A stretch of DNA of 64,000 nt, from the NCBI RefSeq assembly GCF_016887565.1, contig NZ_CP069396.1, positions 8,538,001 through 8,602,000 on the forward strand, given 5' to 3'. The DNA is from Archangium violaceum. GTDB taxonomy: Bacteria; Myxococcota; Myxococcia; Myxococcales; Myxococcaceae. A program made the position numbers and the translations under genes. The notes below the pieces were generated by a model. The model was not told where the DNA came from and searched no databases. It was given only the letters and a program-made list of their open reading frames with translations. Positions 1 to 8,904 of the stretch are shown piece by piece; position 1 is the stretch's first letter, and each line of letters starts with the position of its first letter.

Positions 1-178
1 GGACTTCTACGGCATCCGTTTCACGGGACACCCGGACCTGCGCCGCGTGTTGCTGTACGAGGAGTTCCAGGGCCATCCGCTCCGCAAGGACTACGCGATG
101 CGCGACCGTCAGCCGCTCATCCCCGAGCGCCCCATCAAGGACATCTTCCGCGGCCCCGGCACCAGCGGCGTCTCCTGA
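1..178 (+). CDS. nuoC: NADH-quinone oxidoreductase subunit C, C-terminal part
   Basis: This is the last 58 codons of NuoC, a peripheral-arm subunit of respiratory complex I. The reading frame begins at base 2 and ends with TGA at 176-178; the rest lies outside the window. The tail shows the family signature [30 protein letters not shown], where the GHPL-R-KDY segment is highly conserved. It lies 36 bases before nuoD in the same direction, as expected for a nuo operon. Identification is from the motif and the neighbour; length cannot be judged. Confidence 0.93.
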   Translation, partial: DFYGIRFTGHPDLRRVLLYEEFQGHPLRKDYAMRDRQPLIPERPIKDIFRGPGTSGVS

Positions 179-214
179 TCGCCCGCCCCCACCGGCAGCC
201 CCCCAGAGGACATC

Positions 215-1480
215 ATGGCGGACACCCACAAGCCCGCGTCACCCCCCAGTCCCGAAGCGCCCAACCCGGACATCGACGCCTACGCCCACGAGGCGGAGCT
301 GGAGACCCACCTCCAGACCAAGCGGATGTACGTGAACATGGGCCCCTCGCACCCCGCCATGCACGGCACGGTGCGCATGAAGGTGGAGCTCGAGGGCGAG
401 AACATCGCCGAGTCCGATTGCGAGATCGGCTTCCTCCACCGCGGCTTCCAGAAGAGCTGCGAGAACGTCACCTGGACCCAGTGCCTGCCGTACACGGACC
501 GGTTGAACTACGTGTCCGCGATGATGAACAACTTCGGCTTCCTCAACGCCGTAGAGAAGCTCATCGGCCTGGAGATTCCGGAGCGCGCCCAGTACATCCG
601 CGTCATCGGGTCCGAGCTGCACCGCATCCATGATCACCTGACGTGCGTGGGCGCCACGGGCATGGAGCTGGGCGGCTTCGCCCCGTTCCTCTTCGCCGTC
701 GAGGCGCGCGAGCTCATCATGGACCGCGTCGCCGAGCTGACGGGCGCGCGGCTCACCACCAACTTCGGCCGCATCGGCGGAATGAACCGCGATCTGCCCG
801 AGGGGTGGATCGAGAAGGTCCACAAGACGCTGGACAAGGTCATGGAGCTGGTCACGGAGATCGACGGGCTGCTCACGCGCAACCGCATCTTCGTGGATCG
901 CACCAAGGACACGGGCGTCATCAGCGCCGAGGACGCCATCGACTACGGCTGGACGGGCCCCTGCCTGCGCGCCTGCGGCATCAACTACGACATCCGCAAG
1001 GCCAAGCCGTACTGGGTGTACGACCGCTTCGACTTCGACATCCCCATCGGCGAGAGGGGCGACAACTTCGATCGCTACCTGATGCGCATCGAGGAGATGA
1101 AGCAGTCCGAGCGCATCCTGCGCCAGGCGCTGAAGACGATTCCGGGCGGCCCCATCATCCTGGACGACTGGCGCATCGCGCTGCCGCCCAAGCCCGAGGT
1201 GTACGGCACCATCGAGGGCGTCATCTCGCACTTCAAGCTGGTGATGGAGGGCATCCAGGTGCCCGCCGGCGAGGTGTACGACGCCACCGAGGCCGCCAAC
1301 GGCGAGCTGGGCTGGTACATGGTGAGCGACGGAGGCGGCCGGCCGTACAAGGTCCACGTGCGCGCGCCGGGCTACCCCATCCTGTCCGCCGTGCCCTCCA
1401 TCATCAAGGGCAAGATGCTGGCGGACCTCATTCCCACCTTTGACACGATCAACATGATCGGCGGCGAGGTCGAGCAGTGA
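215..1480 (+). CDS. nuoD: NADH-quinone oxidoreductase subunit D
   Basis: NuoD (421 aa) is the 49-kDa-type subunit of complex I that, with NuoB, forms the quinone-binding pocket at the top of the membrane arm. Family motifs are present: MGPSHPAMHGTVR near residues 42-54, EIGFLHRGFQKSCE and the TDRLNY segment. The C-terminal end YPILSAVPSIIKGKMLADLIPTFDTINMIGGEVE matches the usual end of the family. Length is normal; about 30 extra acidic and proline-rich residues precede the core. The ATG follows an AGAGGA site. The stop codon overlaps the GTG start of nuoG by 4 bases, suggesting translational coupling. Confidence 0.97.
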   Translation: MADTHKPASPPSPEAPNPDIDAYAHEAELETHLQTKRMYVNMGPSHPAMHGTVRMKVELEGENIAESDCEIGFLHRGFQKSCENVTWTQCLPYTDRLNYVSAMMNNFGFLNAVEKLIGLEIPERAQYIRVIGSELHRIHDHLTCVGATGMELGGFAPFLFAVEARELIMDRVAELTGARLTTNFGRIGGMNRDLPEGWIEKVHKTLDKVMELVTEIDGLLTRNRIFVDRTKDTGVISAEDAIDYGWTGPCLRACGINYDIRKAKPYWVYDRFDFDIPIGERGDNFDRYLMRIEEMKQSERILRQALKTIPGGPIILDDWRIALPPKPEVYGTIEGVISHFKLVMEGIQVPAGEVYDATEAANGELGWYMVSDGGGRPYKVHVRAPGYPILSAVPSIIKGKMLADLIPTFDTINMIGGEVEQ

Positions 1481-3342
1481 GCGACAACGACACCAAGAAG
1501 CCCACCGGAGACTCGCAGACGCCCCCCAAGGGCGCGCCCTCCGAGACCCGCGAGGCGCCCGGCTCCACGCCGAAGCACCCGCCCGCGGGCGCGAAGCTGG
1601 ATACGCCTCCGGCCGCGCACAGCGCCCCCACGGCGCCTCCGCCGCCCCCGGCCGCCAAGCCGGCCGGCCCTCCCCCGCCGAAGAACCCGGGCTTCGTCAC
1701 CTGCACCATCGACGGCAAGGAAGTCGTGGTGAAGCCGGGGACGAACATGATCGAGGCGGCCCGCATGGTCGGCTCGGACATCCCCTACTTCTGCTACCAC
1801 CCGCGCCTGTCCATCGCGGCCAACTGCCGCATGTGCATGGTGGAGGCCTCCAACGCCCCCAAGCTGGTGCCCGCCTGCCAGACGCCCATCGCCGAGGGTC
1901 AGGTCATCAAGACCACCACCCCCAAGGTGAAGGAGCAGCAGCGCGCCGTCATGGAGTTCCTGCTCCTCAACCACCCGGTCGACTGCTCCATCTGCGACCA
2001 GGCCGGTGAGTGCAAGCTGCAGGACTACTACATGCGCTACGACTACCGCCCCTCCCGGCTCGAGGGCGGCAAGGCGCTGAAGAACAAGCGCAAGGTCCTG
2101 GGGCCCCGCGTGGTGCTGGACCAGGAGCGCTGCATCATCTGCAGCCGCTGCGTGCGCTTCATGAACGAGATTCCGAAGGAGCCGCAGCTCGGCATCTTCG
2201 GCCGTGGCAGCCACGAGGTCATCGACACGTTCCCGGGCAGCGAGCTCAACAGCAACTACTCGCTCAACACCGTGGACATCTGCCCCGTGGGCGCGCTGCT
2301 CAGCCGCGACTTCCGCTTCCGCGCTCGCGCCTGGTTCCTGTCCGCCGCTCCGTCCGTGTGCACCGGCTGCTCGCGCGGCTGCAACACCTACGCGGACTTC
2401 ATGGGCCAGGACACCTACCGCTACCGCCCGCGCGAGAACGAGGCCGTCAACAAGAGCTGGATGTGCGACCACGGTCGCTCGACCTACAAGTACCTCAACA
2501 CCGGCCGCGTGCTGAGCGCGGTGGTGGGCCGCCAGCAGGGTACCGGCACCGCCCGTCCGGAGGTCGCGCGCAAGGAGGCCATCAAGGCCGCCGCCAAGGC
2601 GCTCGCCGACGTGAAGGGCAAGGTGGCGGTGCTCGCCTCGCCGGTCGCCTCCAACGAGGACCTGCTCGCCTCGCTCACCTTCGCCAAGGTGTCGCTGGGC
2701 GCCAAGGAAGTGTTCGTCGGTGGCCGCCCGCAGGGCGAGGCCGACCACTACCTCCTCACGGCGGACCGCAACCCCAACCGCAAGGGCCTGGAGCTGATCG
2801 CCCAGGGCCTGGGGCTGACGGTCAAGCCGTTCGACGAGCTGGTGAAGGGCATCGACGCGGGCCGGGTGAAGTCGCTCTACGCCGTGGGCACCGAGGTGCC
2901 GGTGGGCGAGGAGTCCTTCGCGCAGGCCGCGGCGAAGCTGGACGTCTTCGTGGCGCAGGCGATGAACGAGTCGCCCGTGACCGCGCAGGCCACCGTGCTG
3001 CTGCCGGCCGCCGTGCACGTGGAGCACGATGGCACCTTCGTGCAGGTGGACGGCCTCATCCAGCGCTTCCGCAAGGCCTACCCCTCCAAGGGTGACGCCG
3101 CGGCGCACTGGGCGCTGGCGGCGGAGCTCACCCGCGAGATGGGTGGCACCGCGGCCTGGACGTCCTCGCGCGACGTGTTCCGCGAGCTGGGCAAGCAGGT
3201 TTCCGAGTTCGCCTCCTTCGACTGGGACAAGGCCTCGCCGCCCGACCGGGAGAAGCCGGGCATCAATCCGCTGCCGACCGCCGCCGACGGCAGGCCTCCT
3301 GGGTATCGTGAGTTCGGCGCTCCCAGGGTCCGGGGTCTCTGA
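1477..3342 (+). CDS. nuoG: NADH-quinone oxidoreductase subunit G, short form
   Basis: NuoG (621 aa) carries the electron-transfer clusters of the complex I peripheral arm. A proline- and alanine-rich extension of about 70 residues comes first. The ferredoxin-like domain has [2Fe-2S] ligands C106, C117, C120 and C134. Then come the His-ligated cluster (H166, C170, C173, C179), a [4Fe-4S] set (C219, C222, C225, C269) and a further CxxCxxxC...C set (C295, C298, C302, C330) matching the extra N7-type cluster of some bacterial NuoG. The molybdopterin-oxidoreductase-like region is much shorter than in the roughly 900-residue E. coli protein. Start is GTG at 1477 (GTGA overlap with nuoD). No nuoE or nuoF lies between nuoD and nuoG. 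Confidence 0.95.
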   Translation: MSDNDTKKPTGDSQTPPKGAPSETREAPGSTPKHPPAGAKLDTPPAAHSAPTAPPPPPAAKPAGPPPPKNPGFVTCTIDGKEVVVKPGTNMIEAARMVGSDIPYFCYHPRLSIAANCRMCMVEASNAPKLVPACQTPIAEGQVIKTTTPKVKEQQRAVMEFLLLNHPVDCSICDQAGECKLQDYYMRYDYRPSRLEGGKALKNKRKVLGPRVVLDQERCIICSRCVRFMNEIPKEPQLGIFGRGSHEVIDTFPGSELNSNYSLNTVDICPVGALLSRDFRFRARAWFLSAAPSVCTGCSRGCNTYADFMGQDTYRYRPRENEAVNKSWMCDHGRSTYKYLNTGRVLSAVVGRQQGTGTARPEVARKEAIKAAAKALADVKGKVAVLASPVASNEDLLASLTFAKVSLGAKEVFVGGRPQGEADHYLLTADRNPNRKGLELIAQGLGLTVKPFDELVKGIDAGRVKSLYAVGTEVPVGEESFAQAAAKLDVFVAQAMNESPVTAQATVLLPAAVHVEHDGTFVQVDGLIQRFRKAYPSKGDAAAHWALAAELTREMGGTAAWTSSRDVFRELGKQVSEFASFDWDKASPPDREKPGINPLPTAADGRPPGYREFGAPRVRGL

Positions 3343-3344
3343 CA

Positions 3345-4841
3345 ATGAAGCGCGTCACCACCATTCTCTTCTGGTTCGGCGTCATGTTCGGCGCCTTCGC
3401 CGTGCACATGCTCCTGGCGTACGTGCTGGGTGGCGTGGTCGAGGGCGTCTTCCCGGGCGCCAGCCGGCTCACGAACATGCTCATCCTGATGCTGGCCTTC
3501 GTCATGGGCACGGCATCCCTGCTCACGGTGGCCGAGCGCAAGTGGAGCTCGCTGATGCAGAACCGCATCGGCCCCAACCGCGCGCGCATCCACCTGCCGG
3601 GCTTGAAGGACAAGGCGCTGGTCGGCATCCCGCACTTCCTGGCCGACGGCGCGAAGATGCTCTTCAAGGAGGACTTCATCCCGGCCACGGCCAACAAGCT
3701 CCTCTACAACCTGGGGCCCATGCTGGCCTTCGCGCCGGTGTTCGCCCTGTTCGCGGTGGTGCCCGCCGGCCCCACGGTGAAGGTATTCGACCACACCGTC
3801 GACATGGTGGTGGCCACCCCGGACTTCGGCCTGCTCTACGTGTTCGCCATCGCCTCGCTGGCGGTGTACGGCACCTCGCTGGCCGGCTGGTCCTCCAACA
3901 ACAAGTTCGCCCTGCTCGGTGGCGTCCGCGCCGCCTCGCAGATGATCTCCTACGAGGTCGCGCTGGGCCTGTCCCTGGTGGGCCTGATGATGGCCTTCTC
4001 CACGGTGCAGCTGCCCTCCTTCGTGGGCCACGTGACCAATGAGCTGGGCTCGGGCGCCGCCGCCAGCGGCCAGGCCGCCTACCTGTGGCGCTTCACCCCC
4101 GAGGGCTCCACCTTCGACTTCGGCATCCCCGCGTGGGGCTTCCTGCTGCAGCCGCTGGGCTTCTTCCTCTTCTTCGCCGCCGCCTTCGCGGAGACCAAGC
4201 GCGCCCCCTTCGACACGCCCGAGGGTGAGTCGGAGATCATCGGTTACTTCGTCGAATACTCGGGCATGAAGTTCGGCCTGTTCATGATCTCCGAGTTCGT
4301 GGAGATCGTGGTCCTGTCGGGCCTCATCGTCGTCCTCTTCTTCGGCGGCTACCACCTGCCCTTCGGCGGCGAGTGGCTGTCCAACCTGGCGGTGATGAAG
4401 GAGTACGGGTGGCTGTACGGCGCCGTGCTCGGCACCGTGTTCTGGGCGAAGGTGATGTTCTTCGTGTGGCTGCAGCTGGCCATCCGCTGGACGTTCCTGC
4501 GCTTCCGCTACGACCAGATCCAGACCCTGGGCTGGAAGATCCTCCTGCCCGCCGGCCTCATCAACGTGTTCGCCACGGGCGCGCTCGTGCTGTGGGATCC
4601 CTCCCTGCGCGCGCTGGCCCTCTTCGGCCTGCTGCAGATCGGCGTCCTGGTGGCCCTGACGATGTCCTCCGCCAAGAAGGAGGAGGGCACCGAGGGCCAT
4701 GGTCACGGTGGCCACGGGGCCCACGGACACGGTCACGACGACGCGCATGGCCACGGCCTGCCCGCCCACGCGCATGCCGCCCATGCCGCGGACTCCCATC
4801 CCGCCGGTGCGCACTCCGGTGCCACCGCGGCCTCGCACTAG
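3345..4841 (+). CDS. nuoH: NADH-quinone oxidoreductase subunit H with His-rich tail
   Basis: NuoH (498 aa) is the membrane subunit of complex I that contacts the peripheral arm and helps form the quinone channel. Many hydrophobic helices are visible. Family motifs are AERKWSSLMQNRIGPNR near residue 65, the FAETKRAPFDTPEGESEI loop near residue 285, and YSGMKFGLFMISEF after it. The protein is longer than the usual 320-350 residues because of loop insertions and a C-terminal tail from about residue 446 with 14 histidines in 53 residues. It starts two bases after nuoG stops. The tail echoes a similar one in NuoI. Confidence 0.96.
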   Translation: MKRVTTILFWFGVMFGAFAVHMLLAYVLGGVVEGVFPGASRLTNMLILMLAFVMGTASLLTVAERKWSSLMQNRIGPNRARIHLPGLKDKALVGIPHFLADGAKMLFKEDFIPATANKLLYNLGPMLAFAPVFALFAVVPAGPTVKVFDHTVDMVVATPDFGLLYVFAIASLAVYGTSLAGWSSNNKFALLGGVRAASQMISYEVALGLSLVGLMMAFSTVQLPSFVGHVTNELGSGAAASGQAAYLWRFTPEGSTFDFGIPAWGFLLQPLGFFLFFAAAFAETKRAPFDTPEGESEIIGYFVEYSGMKFGLFMISEFVEIVVLSGLIVVLFFGGYHLPFGGEWLSNLAVMKEYGWLYGAVLGTVFWAKVMFFVWLQLAIRWTFLRFRYDQIQTLGWKILLPAGLINVFATGALVLWDPSLRALALFGLLQIGVLVALTMSSAKKEEGTEGHGHGGHGAHGHGHDDAHGHGLPAHAHAAHAADSHPAGAHSGATAASH

Positions 4842-4863
4842 TTCGAGCTGAGAGAAAGACACC

Positions 4864-5625
4864 ATGGCTTACAAGGCAACCCAGGATCCCCGCACCGACA
4901 TCCGCGAGCGGTCCTACCTGCCCGAGCTGATCCGCGGTCTGGCCATCACCACCCGGCACTTCCTGCGCAACCTCTTCGGGACGCGGGAGGTGGGCACCCC
5001 GTTCGAGGATCGCAAGAGCACCAGCCTCATCACCACGGTGCAGTACCCCGAGGAGAAGATGCCGTACCCCGACGGGTACCGCGGTCTCCACCGGCTGGTA
5101 CCGCGCGACGACGGCAAGCCGCGCTGCGTGGCGTGCTACATGTGCGCCACCATCTGCCCGGCCCAGTGCATCTACATCGAGGCCGGTGAGTACGAGACGG
5201 ACTCGGCCGACGCGAGCTCGCGGGTCATCGAGAAGTACCCGACCCAGTTCGTCATCGACGAGCTGCGCTGCATCGTGTGCGGCCTGTGCGTGGACGCGTG
5301 CCCCAAGGACGCCATCCGCATGGACACGTACACGCACACTCCGGCGGAGTACAACCGGCAGGGCTTCGTCTACGACATCCCCAAGCTGCTCAAGGGCCCG
5401 GCCGTCTCCCACCCGTCCGACCCCTGGAACAAGCGCACGGGCTCGGAGCGTCCGGAGCACACGCACAAGGAGGCCCACACCCGCATCGGCGAGGGCCACG
5501 AGGAGCACCACGCCCACGCGCAGCTCCCCGCGGGCCACCACGGCCACGGCGAGCACGCCCCCTCGGGCAGCCGCACCGTCGTCTCCAACGACGGCCCGGT
5601 GCCCGTGACGAAGTTCCTCAAGTAG
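4864..5625 (+). CDS. nuoI: NADH-quinone oxidoreductase subunit I with His-rich tail
   Basis: NuoI (253 aa) is the two-[4Fe-4S] ferredoxin-like subunit that hands electrons towards NuoB and quinone. The two cluster motifs are [12 protein letters not shown] (C88, C91, C94, C98) and [12 protein letters not shown] (C136, C139, C142, C146). The usual N-terminal amphipathic segment is present. After the conserved core there is an unusual tail, about residues 199-231, with 11 histidines. An AGAGAAAG stretch precedes the ATG by a few bases. It is the last nuo gene here; nuoJ-N are not in the window, and a strong hairpin follows. Confidence 0.96.
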   Translation: MAYKATQDPRTDIRERSYLPELIRGLAITTRHFLRNLFGTREVGTPFEDRKSTSLITTVQYPEEKMPYPDGYRGLHRLVPRDDGKPRCVACYMCATICPAQCIYIEAGEYETDSADASSRVIEKYPTQFVIDELRCIVCGLCVDACPKDAIRMDTYTHTPAEYNRQGFVYDIPKLLKGPAVSHPSDPWNKRTGSERPEHTHKEAHTRIGEGHEEHHAHAQLPAGHHGHGEHAPSGSRTVVSNDGPVPVTKFLK

Positions 5626-5650
5626 CACGCCCGGCGGCTCCCGCCGGCTC

Positions 5651-5700
5651 CCGGCCCGCCCTCCCCGCTCCTCGCGGTGGACGGCGGGCCGGTGTCGTTT
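5651..5700 (+). terminator. Hairpin terminator after the nuo genes
   Basis: A perfect 10-bp inverted repeat (CCGGCCCGCC at 5651-5660, GGCGGGCCGG at 5683-5692) encloses a 22-base loop and is followed by TGTCGTTT. It lies 25 bases after nuoI and before the next gene, so it probably ends nuo transcription. The T tract is weak, as is common at this GC content. Confidence 0.55.
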
Positions 5701-5783
5701 CGGGGGGCGTGCGAGGGAGCGTGGACTCTGGAGTGATGCGGCCCTTTCCAGCACCTCGCGAAGTCCCGTAGGGTGGGCGGTGC

Positions 5784-6143
5784 ATGAAGCGCTACCGCCT
5801 CTCCGTGTGCAAGGGCTCGAGCTGCAAGGCCGGCGGCTCCGATACCGTGGCCGCGGCCGCTCGCGACGAGCTGTCCACACGGCGTCTGCAGGCGCGCTGC
5901 GAGCTGTACCGCGGTGGTTGCTACGGCTTCTGTCACATGGGGCCCAACGTCGTCATCCGCGAGGAGACGGGGCGCAAGCGAGATCCACTCTCCCCCGAGG
6001 ACTACCAGCTCATGGGCTGGGAGGGCGAGGCGTACTACTCGCACATGACGCCGGAGAAGATGCGGCGCGTGGTGGCCGAGCACATCGAGCAGGACAAGCC
6101 CGTCGTCGAGCTCTTCGGCCACCCGGACGAAGCCGACGACTGA
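5784..6143 (+). CDS. Thioredoxin-like [2Fe-2S] ferredoxin
   Basis: This 119-residue protein has the cysteine pattern of thioredoxin-fold [2Fe-2S] ferredoxins, relatives of the NuoE cluster domain. The first pair is CKGSSC (C-x4-C) near residue 9, and the second is CYGFC (C-x3-C) near residue 46, followed by MGPNVVI. It is predicted to be a soluble cytoplasmic electron carrier; its partner is unknown. It lies 158 bases after nuoI beyond a hairpin, so it is probably a separate transcript, although a link to complex I is possible because nuoE/F are missing nearby. The C-terminal half (about residues 60-119) is charged. Confidence 0.85.
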   Translation: MKRYRLSVCKGSSCKAGGSDTVAAAARDELSTRRLQARCELYRGGCYGFCHMGPNVVIREETGRKRDPLSPEDYQLMGWEGEAYYSHMTPEKMRRVVAEHIEQDKPVVELFGHPDEADD

Positions 6144-6156
6144 GCTCCACACGGAG

Positions 6157-6229
6157 CCCGCCTCCCGGGCGCGCTCCGCGCGAACTGGTCTGACTGTCAG
6201 ACCAGTTGGCGAAAAGCGCGCCCGGCGGG
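6157..6229. terminator. Bidirectional hairpin between convergent genes
   Basis: Between the ferredoxin and the convergent cyclase gene lies a perfect 11-bp inverted repeat with a 3-base loop (AACTGGTCTGA at 6183-6193, TCAGACCAGTT at 6197-6207). It is nested in a longer imperfect GC-rich stem (CCCGCC..GGGCGCGC on the left, GCGCGCCCGGCGGG on the right). GAAAA after the inner stem gives a U-run-like tail on the minus strand. The position suits a shared terminator. The inner palindrome also resembles a GntR-type operator (TGGTC..GACCA), but it is downstream of both genes. Confidence 0.5.
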
Positions 6230-6236
6230 TCCTCCC

Positions 6237-8825
6237 TCAGTTGCCCTCGAGCGCGAACACGCCGTCCCAGTCCTCCGGCGGCGCCGCCTGGGCGAACTTG
6301 CGGCAGCGCTCGGCGTACAGGCCCGCCACCGAGTCCTGGAACTCCTCCACGCCTCGCGTGAAGAGCGCCAGCGCCTCGTCGAAGCGCCGCTGGTGGTACG
6401 CGATGAGCGCCTGCTCGTAGAGCGCGAGCCTCTCCTGCCCCTGTGGGTTGATCTCCCCCTTGCGACCCACCAGCTCGTGGATGCGGAGCGGCTCGGCGCG
6501 GCCCTTCATGCGCAGCCGGTCCACCTCGCGGAAGACGTAGGCGTCCTGCGCCAGCCGCGCCACCGCGTCCCCCACCAGCACGAAGGAGCCGTATTCGCGA
6601 TTGAGGCTCTCCAGGAACATGGAGAGCTTCACGGACCCGCCCATGACGGAGTACCGGGCCTCGAGGTCGCTTCCCATGCCGCCCACCAGCACCTCGCCGC
6701 TGTCGATGCCGATGCGGCACCGCAGCGAGTGGCCATACGTCTTCTCCCAATACGCCTGGCGCTCCTGCAGCACCGCGTTCACCTTCAGCGCGGCCTCGCA
6801 GGCGTGGTGCGCGTGACGATCCGTGCGCACCGGCGCGCCCCAGAAGGCCATCACCGCGTCGCCGATGTACTTGTCCACCTGGCCGTGCGTGGAGCGCACC
6901 ACGTCCGTCATCTCCGTCAGGTAGTCGTTGAGCAGTTGGATGATCCGCTCGGGCGGCAGCTGCCCCGACAGGCGCGAGAAGCCGTCCAGGTCGCAGAAGA
7001 AGACCGTCACCTCACGGCGCTCGGGCCGCGTCAGCACCCGCAGGTCGCGCGTGACGAACCGCGCCACCTCGGGGCTGACGTACCGGCCGAGCACGCCGGT
7101 GATGAAGTGGCGCAGCTGCCGCTCGGTGCGCGAGGACTGGACGATGGTGAAGGCGAAGGTGAGCGCCATGGCCAGCAGCGGGGCCGCCATCGCCACCCAG
7201 AGCAGCCGGGTGACGAACACGTACCAGGCCACCCCGGCGTAGAGCAGCCCCACCGCGCCCATGGCGAACAGGTACACCAGCACGTCGCCAAAGGAGCGTA
7301 GGCCCCGGTTGAAGGTGAGCGCGACGAAGGCGCCAATGAGCGCCAGCCCCAGCGTCAGGAAGAGATCCACCTTCGGCGTGGCGCGGGTGATGCCCTCGGA
7401 CTGCAACAGGTTCACCAGCGACTGGGCGAGCACGGCCCCCGAGGGCGTGCGCTCGCCGATGGGCGTGTGCTGGAAGTTCATCCCCTGGCGCGAGGTGTCG
7501 GTGAAGACGATGAGCCGCCCCTCGATGTCGTGCACCGCCCGGGGTGGCACGCCCTCACGCACCGCGAAGAGGTTGAGCAGCACGTTCCACGCGGGCAGCG
7601 CCCGGGACACCGAACCGCGTGAGCCCCGCCCCACCTCGGCCGCGTCCCAGCGCACCAGGCTGTAGCCGGACTCGTCGATGGGAATGGAGAACCGGTCCCC
7701 CACGTGCAGCCGGCCGTCCGCGTAGCGGAGCTGGCGCGTGTTCGCCAGGCGCATCGCCGCCACCAGCGGCATCGAGGGCAACACGTGCCGGGCCCCCTCG
7801 CGCGAACGGTAGCTCACCAGGTGCGGCACGGCCCGCACCACCCCGTCCGGATCCGCCGGCAGGGTGATGGAACCGTAGAGGCTCGCCGTGCCCAGCAGCG
7901 GCGCCACGGGATGCTCCAGCTGGCGCACCTCCGGCAGCAGCGAGGTGTCCAGCCCCTCCACCTGGACCTCCGCCAGGGACACGAAGAGCTCGAGCGGACC
8001 CACACGGAACGTGTCATCCGTGGCCCTCCGCTCCTGCACCTTCGGCGGCTCGCGGAGGCCCTGCGCCAGGACCACCCGCTGGCCCTCCTGCTCGCTGGCC
8101 ACTCCCGCCCATACCTCCACCGCGTTGCCCGCCGGGATGAGGAAGGCCGGCCGCTGATCCGCCAGCACCGACTGCACCCGGCCCCGTGCCTCGGCCGCGC
8201 CAGCGAAGGTGCCGAGCCGCACGCGGTACGGCCACAGCCGGCTGCCCGCGGGAATCTCCCGGCCCGGAGACCACGCGAAGGCCAGCACCGACTTCTCCGG
8301 GTTGCGGTCCAGCAGCTTGCGGAAGGCGCGATCGTCGTCCAGTCCCTCCAGCCCGGGCGTGCCCTGCGCCAGGCAGGCGCGCGGGCTGAGCTCGGTGAAG
8401 GGGAAGTCGAGCATCACCAGCTCGGCGCCCTCGTCGAGGAGTCGGTTGGACAGGCCACCGAGGATCTCCCGGGGCCACGGGTTGGAGGCGATGCCGGGGT
8501 GCTGGTCCTGGCGGGCCTCGGCGAGCGTCTCGTCATCGAGCGCCACCACCACCACGCGGTCCGAGCGCGAGGAGCGCGCGCCCAGCGAGCGGACGCGCCA
8601 GTCGTACGTGCCGTGCTCCCAGGACTGCACCCAGGCCGAGGGGCGGGCGAGCAGCGCGAGGGGCGTGGCCTCCTCGGCGAGTTGCGAGCGGGGAACCCGG
8701 TAATAGACGAGCACCCCGAGAATGGCGCCGAAGAGCGTGGCCTGCAGGAGCGAGATGCCGAGCCGCTGCAGGAAGCGGAGACCGGCCGAGTAGATGGGAA
8801 GGCTTCGCACGGGAGCGGCCACCAT
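6237..8825 (-). CDS. CHASE2-domain class III adenylate/guanylate cyclase-like protein
   Basis: This is a membrane receptor-type protein of 862 aa. An N-terminal transmembrane helix (about residues 15-40) precedes a large extracytoplasmic CHASE2 sensor region. Further transmembrane helices lie around residues 460-570, and a cytoplasmic class III nucleotide cyclase domain follows. Both metal-binding aspartates are present (FFCDLDGFS; KYIGDAVMAFWG), as is the substrate lysine in DKYIGD. The usual VN-x-AARLE segment reads MGGSVKLSMFLESL, so the transition-state Asn and Arg are Lys and Phe. Activity is therefore doubtful. A C-terminal region of about 100 residues looks helical and TPR-like. I chose the ATG at 8825 because the extra frame upstream runs into the divergent lipoprotein promoter. 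Confidence 0.88.
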   Translation of the reverse strand: MVAAPVRSLPIYSAGLRFLQRLGISLLQATLFGAILGVLVYYRVPRSQLAEEATPLALLARPSAWVQSWEHGTYDWRVRSLGARSSRSDRVVVVALDDETLAEARQDQHPGIASNPWPREILGGLSNRLLDEGAELVMLDFPFTELSPRACLAQGTPGLEGLDDDRAFRKLLDRNPEKSVLAFAWSPGREIPAGSRLWPYRVRLGTFAGAAEARGRVQSVLADQRPAFLIPAGNAVEVWAGVASEQEGQRVVLAQGLREPPKVQERRATDDTFRVGPLELFVSLAEVQVEGLDTSLLPEVRQLEHPVAPLLGTASLYGSITLPADPDGVVRAVPHLVSYRSREGARHVLPSMPLVAAMRLANTRQLRYADGRLHVGDRFSIPIDESGYSLVRWDAAEVGRGSRGSVSRALPAWNVLLNLFAVREGVPPRAVHDIEGRLIVFTDTSRQGMNFQHTPIGERTPSGAVLAQSLVNLLQSEGITRATPKVDLFLTLGLALIGAFVALTFNRGLRSFGDVLVYLFAMGAVGLLYAGVAWYVFVTRLLWVAMAAPLLAMALTFAFTIVQSSRTERQLRHFITGVLGRYVSPEVARFVTRDLRVLTRPERREVTVFFCDLDGFSRLSGQLPPERIIQLLNDYLTEMTDVVRSTHGQVDKYIGDAVMAFWGAPVRTDRHAHHACEAALKVNAVLQERQAYWEKTYGHSLRCRIGIDSGEVLVGGMGSDLEARYSVMGGSVKLSMFLESLNREYGSFVLVGDAVARLAQDAYVFREVDRLRMKGRAEPLRIHELVGRKGEINPQGQERLALYEQALIAYHQRRFDEALALFTRGVEEFQDSVAGLYAERCRKFAQAAPPEDWDGVFALEGN

Positions 8826-8904
8826 AGCGCGATCCGCCCACGCGCCCAGCCCTCCCCGCGCCCTGCTATGCTCGTCCGCAGGGCCGACCTTCTGGAATGG
8901 TGCA

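Noticed and set aside
1372..3345. Long minus-strand frame (657 codons) opposite nuoG
   Set aside because: A shadow of the real gene: its sequence is Arg/Gly/His/Val-rich, has no recognisable domain, and follows from high third-position GC on the plus strand.
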